A stretch of 10,730 bases of DNA from Pseudomonadota bacterium (GCA_022567015.1 JADFHR010000103.1:1-10730), one strand, 5' to 3'; counted from the first letter of the stretch, positions 1-5,893 are shown. Notes: generated by a model from the sequence alone, not told the origin. Translations and numbers: made by a program.

Positions 1-46
1 GACCAGCATACCGATTCGCGATGTCAAAAAAACCCATTTGGCCCAT
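1..46 (-). CDS. IS5-family transposase, N-terminal fragment (runs off the window)
   Basis: On the minus strand an ATG at 46 opens a reading frame of 15 whole codons reading MGQMGFFDIANRYAG before the window ends. From memory, this matches the start of IS5-family (DDE) transposases, which commonly begin MGQ.GFFD followed by a short charged stretch. The DDE catalytic residues would lie outside the window. A purine-rich GTGGGGAA lies about 6 nt before the ATG. The call rests on one short N-terminal motif, so it is a recognition rather than a proof; extending the sequence leftward would settle it. Confidence 0.55.
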   Translation of the reverse strand, partial: MGQMGFFDIANRYAG

Positions 47-131
47 GGCCGGTTCCCCACATCTAGGCGTCAAACCGTCCAGATTCTAACCGATCAAGCC
101 TGGGGACAGGGATTTTTCGAGGTGCCCATAA
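1..131 (-). mobile_element. End of an IS5-like insertion sequence (inner boundary approximate)
   Basis: The transposase start at 46 needs a terminal inverted repeat and leader upstream of it, so the IS end must lie to the right of 46 and probably inside the 3' end of the neighbouring gene (stop at 63-65). The neighbour's protein stops looking family-like after about residue 327 (bases 129-131), which is my estimate of the junction. The opposite IS end is not in the window, so neither the inverted repeat nor a target duplication can be checked. Confidence 0.4.
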
Positions 132-1109
132 GGCAATCTCGGGACTTGCAATATGCCAGGGCCCCTTACCGGGGCGGTCGATCGGATGGGTACTCATCCA
201 CCGACCGTTTTCCTGTTGGGCCTCTGCCAGAGCTTCGATAATCGCCATGCAGAGTTGCTTGTCCACGGATCGGGCATAAAGGCAGTAAATAACCCCGGCG
301 AAGGCCAACCGGAATGTGTCTTGCCGGTGTCGAATCCGACGATGCGTATAGAAGCACTGCTCCATGCAAAACTGCTGGGTGTGATTCAATAAACTCTCGA
401 AGGGTTCTGGTTCGAGCTGACTCTCGGCATCCAGTATTGAAAGCGCCCGAAGTGCATGAAGGGTTACGAAATAGTGCCGCGATTCCGATTCGTCGGTGTC
501 AAACAGGAATTCACCTTCTTCAGCAATATCACGTTCTTTTTCTTTGCAATATTCAAACGCCTTTAGCAGAACCTTCGCTAACTTGGACTTAAACTTCGAC
601 TCATCGATACCTTTAAAAAACTTGAATTTCGGGAGGTTTTTCCCGTCCGGAAAAAAACGACTGATGTAGTCGGCGGCCAATACGAAATCGGCTAGATGAG
701 CGACTTCAAACCGGTTCAAATTCCCTTTGTTACCGTTTCCTATACTTTTCGGATCTATGAAGGAATCGATTTCCTTGTTTTCCTCCTTATCGTCTGCGAT
801 CCGAAACCGCCCTTCTTTCTTTACAAAATCGGCGAACCGCTCTTTCCAGTTGTCATCTTCACCAACGCTGATGTCTTCAAGGCAGCGACCCACGGCCACC
901 AGTGCCGTGTACGAGCGTGCCGTGACCGTTGGGCTGCCACTTTTGTCCGGATTTCCTTCATCAACTTTATACTGCTTCGTGTCCCGCCAGAAAGAGCCGT
1001 CATCGCGCTGGAACGACAAAACCGCCTCACGCGATTTCTTGACCCAGTCCATGACCGTCGTCCGCAATTCAACCAGCGACTCAGGCGTGTCATCGAAGGG
1101 GGAACTCAT
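63..1109 (-). CDS. Alpha/alpha-barrel (prenyltransferase/squalene-cyclase-like) protein, probably 3'-truncated
   Basis: A 348-residue protein with no signal peptide or membrane segment, so probably cytosolic. It has helical repeats resembling the terpene-cyclase/prenyltransferase alpha/alpha barrel: QW-like motifs at residues 34-41 (QRDDGSFW) and 298-304 (QQENGRW), and small-residue helices at 63-75, 212-226 and 265-280. I see no DXDD acid motif, so a true cyclase reaction is not supported; a binding or scaffold role is equally possible. The ATG at 1109 is preceded by GGAAGG with 8-nt spacing (1118-1123). Local GC is low (24/60 at 541-600, against 49/60 at 1681-1740), suggesting horizontal acquisition. 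The last 20 or so residues (from about 328, ending RLESGRFDA) are basic and unlike the rest; they are probably encoded by the end of the adjacent insertion sequence. The fold assignment is tentative and the biological role unknown. Confidence 0.7.
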   Translation of the reverse strand: MSSPFDDTPESLVELRTTVMDWVKKSREAVLSFQRDDGSFWRDTKQYKVDEGNPDKSGSPTVTARSYTALVAVGRCLEDISVGEDDNWKERFADFVKKEGRFRIADDKEENKEIDSFIDPKSIGNGNKGNLNRFEVAHLADFVLAADYISRFFPDGKNLPKFKFFKGIDESKFKSKLAKVLLKAFEYCKEKERDIAEEGEFLFDTDESESRHYFVTLHALRALSILDAESQLEPEPFESLLNHTQQFCMEQCFYTHRRIRHRQDTFRLAFAGVIYCLYARSVDKQLCMAIIEALAEAQQENGRWMSTHPIDRPGKGPWHIASPEIALWAPRKIPVPRLDRLESGRFDA

Positions 1110-1117
1110 GGATCTTA

Positions 1118-1123
1118 CCTTCC
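1118..1123 (-). promoter_or_regulatory. Ribosome binding site of the alpha/alpha-barrel gene
   Basis: GGAAGG on the minus strand, 8 nt before the ATG at 1109. It supports that start codon over any internal ATG. Confidence 0.5.
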
Positions 1124-1185
1124 GCGTCGTACCTTAAGAGGGCTCACTCCTGGTTGATTTTCCGGGGCCGGCTATACGGATGATC

Positions 1186-1214
1186 ATGTTACGCCACCCG
1201 TTTCGCACTGTGAA
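1186..1214 (-). promoter_or_regulatory. Sigma-70-like promoter for the alpha/alpha-barrel gene
   Basis: On the minus strand TTCACA (1209-1214) and TAACAT (1186-1191) are separated by exactly 17 bp and match the -35 and -10 consensus at 5/6 and 4/6 positions. The predicted transcript would start near 1179, giving a leader of about 70 nt. An 8-bp direct repeat, CCGTATAG on the minus strand, occurs at 1222-1229 just upstream of the -35 and at 1172-1179 at the expected start site. The two copies are 50 bp apart and could be operator half-sites. Confidence 0.4.
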
Positions 1215-1278
1215 CGGATATCTATACGGTTGCAGTGTACATTACGCGTGACAAAGACAGGCCCGTCCGCTCACCCCC

Positions 1279-1668
1279 CTACCCCTCCCCGTCCTCCTCC
1301 ACATGCGACCAGTAGCCGAGGAACTCGTCGATGGCGGCGCGCGCCGGGGCGCAGGCGGGCCCGTGCGCCTCGGCGCCGAGATAGATGATGGCCAGGGTCA
1401 GGCTGCTCATCGCCACCTGGTCGCTGCGCTGGCGGGCGTCCTGGTTGAGCGTCCGGTACTGGGCCGCCACTTCGCCGTAGCGCCCGGCATCGTTCCTCGC
1501 CTTTTCATGGGCCTCGTCGATGTAGGCGCGGGTGCGCACGGCGACCTTGCGGGCGCGGGCCGCCGGATAGCCCAGGAAGACGGAGTCGACCACCGCCCGG
1601 GCGTCCCGGTTGAGCTGCTTGATCTCCCGCTCGGGGTTCCGGCGGAACCAGCCAAGCACATCGAACAT
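1279..1668 (-). CDS. Small hypothetical protein downstream of the YihY-like gene
   Basis: A 129-residue protein that I do not recognise. It begins MFDVLGWFRRNPEREI and is mostly predicted helix: a basic amphipathic N-terminus, a long charged helical region (residues 12-80) and a more hydrophobic segment (LTLAIIYLGAEAHGPA) that is too short and broken to be a convincing membrane span. I chose the ATG at 1668 rather than the in-frame TTG at 1683 because GGGAGGA sits about 6 nt before the ATG and overlaps the TTG codon. It starts 31 bp after the stop of the YihY-like gene on the same strand, so the two are probably co-transcribed. GC is high, like the core genes. Function unknown. Confidence 0.65.
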   Translation of the reverse strand: MFDVLGWFRRNPEREIKQLNRDARAVVDSVFLGYPAARARKVAVRTRAYIDEAHEKARNDAGRYGEVAAQYRTLNQDARQRSDQVAMSSLTLAIIYLGAEAHGPACAPARAAIDEFLGYWSHVEEDGEG

Positions 1669-1699
1669 TCCCGGTCCTCCCAAGGCCGCCCGGCCGCCG

Positions 1700-3085
1700 T
1701 TACCCGGCGCGCCGCGGCGGGGCCTTTCCGGGCAGCCGTTCGACGGCGGCCCCGCCGGCCGCCTCCGCCGATACCGCCAGGTCCTTCAGCGTCATCCCTT
1801 CGAGCACCCCGGCCAGGCCCCGTTCCAGGTCGCCAATGAGCGCCTCGACGGCGGGCTCGGCGGGCAGTTTCCCGATATCCAGATGGGTGCTTTCGTCCGC
1901 CGCGCGCACCGCGTCCAGGACCTCCTTGACGCCGGTGGTCTCCAGGGGCCGCGCCGGCAGGTAGGCCGGCGGATCGTCGCCGGTGCGGCGCACCACGGCC
2001 GCGTGTTCCAGGGCGCCGAGCACGGACTCGGCGGCCTCGGCGGGAACATGCAGGCTCTGGGCCAGGCCCGCCGCCGTCCACGGGGGAAGGTCCTGGTAAT
2101 AGCTCCGGCCGATATGGAACACGGCGAGCAGGGCGAGCTTTTCGCGGAGCCGGTTGCTCATCCTGAGCTCCCCGCGGCGCACGGTCAGGAATTCGGGATG
2201 CTGGTGATAAAACGCGATGCTCGCCCCCACCAGCAGGATCAGCCAGCTCAAATACAGCCAGATCATGAACAGGATGAGGCTGGCGAAGGCCGAATAGACG
2301 ACCGTGTACTTGGTGGAGCCGAGGATGAACGAGGCGAACGCCCAGCCCGCGGTCTCCCACAGGAACCCGGCGACGGCGGCGCCGACCAGGGCCGAGCGCA
2401 CCCCCACCCGGGTGTTGGGCAGGAAGACATAGATGAACGTGAACGCCGCGATGATCAGGAGATAGGGCACCAGCTTGCCCGCCAGTTCGACCAGGGCGCC
2501 GAGGGGCTGTATGGCGGTCAGCGCCGCCACCGCGTCCGAGCCCATGACCCACGCGGTGATTCCCATGGACAAGAAGACCAGTACCGGACCGATGAGCAGG
2601 ACGATCAGATAGCCGCTGAAGCGCCGGGCGAAGGGGCGGTGCCGGGTGACCTGCCAGGTGTCGTTGAACGAGCGCTCGATCTTCTGCATCAGCGACACCA
2701 CGGTATAGACGAGAAACCCGAGACCGACGGCGCCGAGGACGCCAACCTCGACCCTCTCGACGAAGGCGATGATGTACTCCGTGATCTCGACGCCCTTCTC
2801 GCCCAGGGGCGCCAGGAAATCGAGCAGCCGCGGCTCAAGCTGGTCGTAATGGACGCCGAGGCCCTTCAACACCGAGAAGCTGATGGCCAGCAGCGGCACC
2901 AGGGAAAGCAGGGTCGCATAGACGAGGCTCATGGCGCGCAGGCTGAGCATGCCGTCGCCCAGGTCGCGCACCACCGCGTAGAGGATGCGGACCAGGCGGA
3001 CCGGCGCGCCGGCCCACGCCGGCAGCGCCGCCAGGTCCACGTCCCAGATGGCGCCGGTGACATGGGATTTCAGGCCTTTCACCAT
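1700..3085 (-). CDS. YihY/UPF0761-family inner membrane protein with C-terminal cytosolic domain
   Basis: A 461-residue protein with about six hydrophobic segments (roughly residues 48-75, 115-135, 157-182, 203-223, 230-257 and 263-292) and family-like features: SLVYATLLSLVPLLA near the first span, the MQKIERSFNDTW motif at 133-144, FLPNT at 221-225 and a closing WLYLSWLILLVGA at 276-288. This is the YihY/UPF0761 family of integral membrane proteins, whose molecular function is not established. A soluble tail of about 160 residues follows; residues 308-385 look like a winged-helix fold (LAQSLHVPAEAAESVLGALE and a basic wing). The ATG at 3085 is preceded by AAAGGGGG; the in-frame start at 3157 lacks a site and adds residues unlike the family. 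It is followed at 31 bp by the 129-residue gene. Confidence 0.88.
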   Translation of the reverse strand: MVKGLKSHVTGAIWDVDLAALPAWAGAPVRLVRILYAVVRDLGDGMLSLRAMSLVYATLLSLVPLLAISFSVLKGLGVHYDQLEPRLLDFLAPLGEKGVEITEYIIAFVERVEVGVLGAVGLGFLVYTVVSLMQKIERSFNDTWQVTRHRPFARRFSGYLIVLLIGPVLVFLSMGITAWVMGSDAVAALTAIQPLGALVELAGKLVPYLLIIAAFTFIYVFLPNTRVGVRSALVGAAVAGFLWETAGWAFASFILGSTKYTVVYSAFASLILFMIWLYLSWLILLVGASIAFYHQHPEFLTVRRGELRMSNRLREKLALLAVFHIGRSYYQDLPPWTAAGLAQSLHVPAEAAESVLGALEHAAVVRRTGDDPPAYLPARPLETTGVKEVLDAVRAADESTHLDIGKLPAEPAVEALIGDLERGLAGVLEGMTLKDLAVSAEAAGGAAVERLPGKAPPRRAG

Positions 3086-3140
3086 CGTCCCCCTTTGCCC
3101 GTCGTCCGCGCCCGTACGGTGAGGGTTCGGTCCGGTCGTG

Positions 3141-3170
3141 ATTTTACAGGGTATCACGCCCGGCGTTCCA
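3141..3170 (-). promoter_or_regulatory. Possible promoter of the YihY-like gene
   Basis: In the gap between gatB and the YihY-like gene, the minus strand carries TGGAAC (3165-3170) and TAAAAT (3141-3146, preceded by TG) with an 18-bp spacer. The -10 is good and the -35 poor. A transcript from here would have a leader of about 50 nt. Confidence 0.25.
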
Positions 3171-3315
3171 GTCCGATGCCCGCGGGCGGGGACCGCGCCC
3201 GGTTCCCTTACACGGCCTCCGCGCCAGGATTCGAAACGCCGGGGACGCGGAGGAACGCCGGGGATTTCACCGCCGGGATGGGATAATCGCGCCGCGGGCG
3301 CGGCCGGGCGGGGCG

Positions 3316-4773
3316 TCAGTTCCTGAGCTTTTCCTTCAACAGCCCGCCCACCAGCTTGGGGTTGGCCTTGCCGCCCGTCGCCTTCATCACCTGGCCGACG
3401 AACCAGCCGGCGATCTTCTCGTTGCCGCCCCTGAACTTGGCCACCTGGTCGGGGTTCTCGGCGATCACCTTGTCGATCGCGGCCTCGATCTCGGCCGTGT
3501 CGGTGATCTGGCGCAGGCCCTTTTCCTCGACGATGGAACCCGCATCGCCGCCGGTCTCCACCATGACCTCGAACACCTCCTTGGCGATGCGCCCGGAGAT
3601 GGTGTCGGCGGCGATCAGGTCGAGCAGCCGGCCCAGGTTTTCCGCCGACACCGGCGACTCGGCAATGCTCAGCCCCTTCCTGTTCAGCGCCCCGAACAGG
3701 TTCGAAATCACCCAGTTGGCCGCCGTCTTGGCGTCCCGCCCCCTGGCCACGGCCTCGTAGAAATCCGCCGTCTCCCTGTCGGCCACCAGGACGCCGGCGT
3801 CATACGCCGAAAGCCCGAACTCCGCCATGAAGCGCTGTTTCTTCTCGTCGGGCAGTTCGGGCAGGGTCGCCCTGATGCGCGCGATATAGTCCTCGGTGAG
3901 ATCGAGCGGCAGCAGGTCGGGGTCGGGGAAATAGCGGTAGTCGTGGGCGAACTCCTTGGCCCGCATGGCCCGGGTTTCGCCCCTGTCGGGGTCGAACAGG
4001 CGCGTTTCCTGCTCCACGGTGCCGCCCGATTCGTAGGCCGCCACCTGGCGTTCGGCCTCGTGCGCGATGGCCTGCATGACGAAGCGCACCGAGTTCACGT
4101 TCTTGGTCTCGGTCCGGGTGCGCAGGTCCGTCTCGCCGGCCTTGCGCACCGACACGTTGACGTCGCAGCGCAAGGAGCCCTGCTCCATGTTGCCGTCGCA
4201 GGTGCCGAGGTAGCGCATGATCGAGCGCACCTTGCGCAGGTACAGGCCGGCTTCTTCGGGGCTGCGCAGGTCGGGCCTGGACACGATCTCCATGAGCGCG
4301 ATGCCGGAGCGGTTGAGGTCGATGAAGGTGCGCCCCGGGTCCCGGTCGTGCAGGGACTTGCCGGCGTCCTGCTCCATGTGCAGGCGCTCGATGCCCACTT
4401 CGCGGCTCGAGCCGTCGGCCAGGTCCAACACCACCGTGCCCTCGCCGACCAGGGGCTGCTGGTACTGGGAGATCTGGTAGCCCTGGGGCAGGTCGGCGTA
4501 GAAGTAGTTCTTGCGCTCGAACACCGAATGAAGGTTGACCTGCGCCTTCAGCCCCAGACCCGTGCGCACCGCCTGTTCGACGCAGTATCCGTTGATCACC
4601 GGCAGCATGCCGGGCATGGCGGCGTCGACCAGGGACACCTGGGTGTTGGGCTCGGCGCCGAACCCGGTCGCGGCGCCGGAGAACAGTTTGGCCTCGGAGA
4701 CGATCTGGGCGTGGACCTCGAGCCCGATCACCACCTCCCAGTCGCCGGTTTCGCCCTCGATCAGGTACGGCAT
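3316..4773 (-). CDS. gatB: Aspartyl/glutamyl-tRNA amidotransferase subunit B
   Basis: A 485-residue, full-length GatB. In the GatCAB complex this subunit binds misacylated Glu-tRNA(Gln) or Asp-tRNA(Asn), phosphorylates the side-chain carboxylate with ATP, and transfers ammonia delivered from GatA. Visible features: the N-terminal VVIGLEVHAQ (residues 14-23, metal-binding Glu and His), RKNYFYADLPQGYQISQYQQ, and the GatB signature IDLNRSGIALMEI, then a helical linker and the YqeY-like tRNA-binding tail (from about residue 335 to LKEKLRN). The start ATG immediately follows the TAA stop of the preceding 136-residue gene (TAAATG), and only a weak GAGGG lies about 12 nt upstream, so translation is probably coupled to that gene. 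It is separated from gatA by about 1.1 kb of accessory DNA, which is unusual for the operon. Confidence 0.97.
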   Translation of the reverse strand: MPYLIEGETGDWEVVIGLEVHAQIVSEAKLFSGAATGFGAEPNTQVSLVDAAMPGMLPVINGYCVEQAVRTGLGLKAQVNLHSVFERKNYFYADLPQGYQISQYQQPLVGEGTVVLDLADGSSREVGIERLHMEQDAGKSLHDRDPGRTFIDLNRSGIALMEIVSRPDLRSPEEAGLYLRKVRSIMRYLGTCDGNMEQGSLRCDVNVSVRKAGETDLRTRTETKNVNSVRFVMQAIAHEAERQVAAYESGGTVEQETRLFDPDRGETRAMRAKEFAHDYRYFPDPDLLPLDLTEDYIARIRATLPELPDEKKQRFMAEFGLSAYDAGVLVADRETADFYEAVARGRDAKTAANWVISNLFGALNRKGLSIAESPVSAENLGRLLDLIAADTISGRIAKEVFEVMVETGGDAGSIVEEKGLRQITDTAEIEAAIDKVIAENPDQVAKFRGGNEKIAGWFVGQVMKATGGKANPKLVGGLLKEKLRN

Positions 4774-5184
4774 TTACCCGAAATCCCTCAAGGTCGCCCT
4801 GAAGTACTTTGACCCATCAAAGGACTTAGCGTTCCGTCCGAACAGAACACGATGCGAAGCGGTATCCACCTCCGCCACCCGTATTTTCGGGTGTGTTGCG
4901 TCCACATATGTTGCTGGATCGTCATAAATATCCTTCATTAGTTTGATCGGGAAAAGGTAATACGTTTCCGCGTCACCACAGATCCAGATCTCGTAATCGG
5001 CAGTCAGGGTATTGGGATTGATGTTGCAAGAGAATACAGTCCCTCTCGATTTCGGTCCCGAGCGGTATCTCACATGAACGGTCCGCTCGCCGATACGCCA
5101 TTTGTCCTTGCCGACAAAATGAAACGCTTCGCCGCTGGCGATCCGTTGTAAGACCCGGTTTTTTAATTCCGGTTTTGCCACCAT
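4774..5184 (-). CDS. Orphan protein inserted upstream of gatB, low GC
   Basis: A 136-residue protein I do not recognise. There is no signal peptide or membrane span. The centre reads as a beta-rich domain (WRIGERTVHVRYRS, then TADYEIWICGDAETYYLFPI, residues about 61-79), a pattern of an acidic residue before a hydrophobic strand and a YxxPI strand that vaguely recalls small nuclease-like folds, though no DxK/ExK catalytic set is clear. Treat this as speculation. GGAGG lies 11 nt before the ATG, a long spacing. Local GC is low (24/60 at 4921-4980), unlike gatA and gatB, which suggests recent acquisition. Its TAA directly abuts the gatB ATG and it starts 26 bp after the GIY-YIG stop, so it probably shares their transcript. 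Confidence 0.7.
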   Translation of the reverse strand: MVAKPELKNRVLQRIASGEAFHFVGKDKWRIGERTVHVRYRSGPKSRGTVFSCNINPNTLTADYEIWICGDAETYYLFPIKLMKDIYDDPATYVDATHPKIRVAEVDTASHRVLFGRNAKSFDGSKYFRATLRDFG

Positions 5185-5210
5185 CGCGCGACGTGCCTCC
5201 GTTTCATCAT

Positions 5211-5555
5211 TTAATCGTCCTCGTCCTGAGCAGCGAGCACCGCTCGCGTGTCGAAGGATGAGGGCGATTTCTTGCGACGTGGCTTAGCCAAGCGCTTTAG
5301 CTCCTCAAAATCGCCTCGGATCAAAGCCTCCTTTTTTGCCCGGCTCCAGCCCTTGAGTTGCCGCTCCGCCGCGATGGCGTCAACGATGATCTCGAATGCT
5401 TGGTGATAAACGAGCCGCACGGGTCGCCGGGAACTCGTGAAGCCACCGAAGGTCCCTGCATTGTGTTCGGCCACGCGCCTTTCGAGGCTGCCGCGCGTGG
5501 TCCCGACGTAGTAGCGGCCGTCGGCGCACCGAAGAATGTAAACGTAGGCATTCAT
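5211..5555 (-). CDS. GIY-YIG nuclease-domain protein (UPF0213-like) with repeat-encoded tail
   Basis: A 114-residue single-domain GIY-YIG endonuclease-type protein. The two signature strands are present as YVYIL (residues 4-8) and YYVGTT (15-20). The helix LERRVAEHNAG (24-34) carries the catalytic-type arginine, and AAERQLKGWSRAKKEALI (62-79) carries the metal-binding Glu64. All core residues look intact, so it could cleave DNA; target and role are unknown. The domain ends near residue 95. Residues 98-113, including SSFDTRAVLAAQDED, are encoded by a palindromic repeat (5219-5263), and a second inverted copy lies 30 bp upstream of the ATG (5585-5622). No strong ribosome site is visible. It sits between gatA and gatB, co-oriented with them. 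Family identity is firm; a role in repeat mobility is inference. Confidence 0.9.
   Translation of the reverse strand: MNAYVYILRCADGRYYVGTTRGSLERRVAEHNAGTFGGFTSSRRPVRLVYHQAFEIIVDAIAAERQLKGWSRAKKEALIRGDFEELKRLAKPRRKKSPSSFDTRAVLAAQDEDD
5219..5263 (-). repeat. Palindromic repeat copy 1, inside the GIY-YIG 3' end
   Basis: An imperfect palindrome, 45 bp. On the minus strand it reads CATCCTTCGACAC, then arms GCGAGC/GCTCGC around a 3-nt loop (perfect 6-bp stem at 5233-5238 and 5242-5247), then TGCTCAGGACGAGG. It encodes the last residues of the nuclease. It is inverted relative to copy 2. Confidence 0.85.
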
Positions 5556-5584
5556 CTATTTCACGTGGCTATTTTATTCAATTA

Positions 5585-5622
5585 CATCCTTCGACACGGC
5601 CTTCGGCCTGCTCAGGATGAGG
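5585..5622 (+). repeat. Palindromic repeat copy 2, upstream of the GIY-YIG gene
   Basis: Reads CATCCTTCGACAC, then arms GGCC/GGCC around TTC (5598-5601 and 5605-5608), then TGCTCAGGATGAGG. The outer stem is CATCCT (5585-5590) with AGGATG (5614-5619). Same subtype as copy 1 (C before the inner A, G in the partner strand). Confidence 0.85.
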
Positions 5623-5687
5623 TTGGAACCTTACCCGCCTACCGGACTACCTGGCAGGCTGCTGAAAAACCACCCATGTGCCGTCCT

Positions 5688-5730
5688 ATCCTTCGAGACG
5701 CCGCCCTTCGGGCGGCTCCTCAGGATGAGG
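5688..5730 (+). repeat. Palindromic repeat copy 3
   Basis: Reads ATCCTTCGAGAC, then a perfect 7-bp stem GCCGCCC/GGGCGGC around TTC (5700-5706 and 5710-5716), then TCCTCAGGATGAGG. The outer stem is ATCCT with AGGAT (5722-5726). It belongs to the second subtype, with G before the inner A and C in the partner strand. Confidence 0.85.
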
Positions 5731-5756
5731 ATTCGTAAATAATCAAACACTTACCC

Positions 5757-5795
5757 CCTCATGCTGAGGAGGCGCGGAGCGCCGTCTCGAAGCAT
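5757..5795 (-). repeat. Palindromic repeat copy 4
   Basis: On the minus strand it reads ATGCTTCGAGAC, then a 5-bp stem GGCGC/GCGCC around a 3-nt loop (5779-5783 and 5771-5775), then TCCTCAGCATGAGG. The outer stem ATGCT/AGCAT (5791-5795 and 5761-5765) differs from the other copies at both partner positions, so pairing is kept. It is inverted relative to copy 3, tail to tail, with 26 bp between them. Confidence 0.85.
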
Positions 5796-5893
5796 AAAGC
5801 GCCAGCAACGCCCTTTTTCAGCAACCTGCTCGACTTCGGTAGAACCAGACGGAGGCATTGAGAACCTCGCATGATCGATCCAAGCCCCGGCCT

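Larger units (their letters stand above)
5219..5622. mobile_element. Candidate mobile unit: GIY-YIG gene bracketed by inverted palindromes
   Basis: The outer ends read CCTCGTCCTGAGCA (5219-5232) and, inverted, TGCTCAGGATGAGG (5609-5622), 13/14 identical as inverted repeats. The whole nuclease gene except its last two codons and stop lies between or within the two palindromes. This is a candidate unit inferred from structure alone; no target duplication is obvious. Confidence 0.4.
5654..5829. repeat. 16-bp inverted repeats enclosing palindrome copies 3 and 4
   Basis: GCAGGCTGCTGAAAAA at 5654-5669 and its inverted partner at 5814-5829 match at 15 of 16 positions. They enclose 144 bp holding two oppositely oriented palindromes and no reading frame of note, like a MITE-sized non-coding element. 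With copy 2 this accounts for most of the 338 bases between gatA and the GIY-YIG gene (5556-5893); the remaining bases show nothing I can name. Confidence 0.55.

Noticed and set aside
1700..3085. Naming the YihY-like gene as ribonuclease BN (rbn)
   Set aside because: That name is an old misassignment for the YihY family; the true RNase BN is the unrelated RNase Z-type protein.
1610..3286. Long plus-strand open frame of 558 codons opposite the YihY-like gene
   Set aside because: It is antisense to a clear membrane protein, rich in Arg, Gln, His and Asp, and typical of the stop-poor shadow frames in high-GC DNA.
3288..3302. GC hairpin downstream of gatB as an intrinsic terminator
   Set aside because: The stem (CGCGCC/GGCGCG, 3-nt loop) is perfect, but no T-run follows on the minus strand and such short stems are common in this base composition.
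5219..5795. CRISPR array
   Set aside because: The four repeats are palindromes in mixed orientation with unequal gaps (26 to 321 bp), one overlaps a gene, and there are no cas genes.
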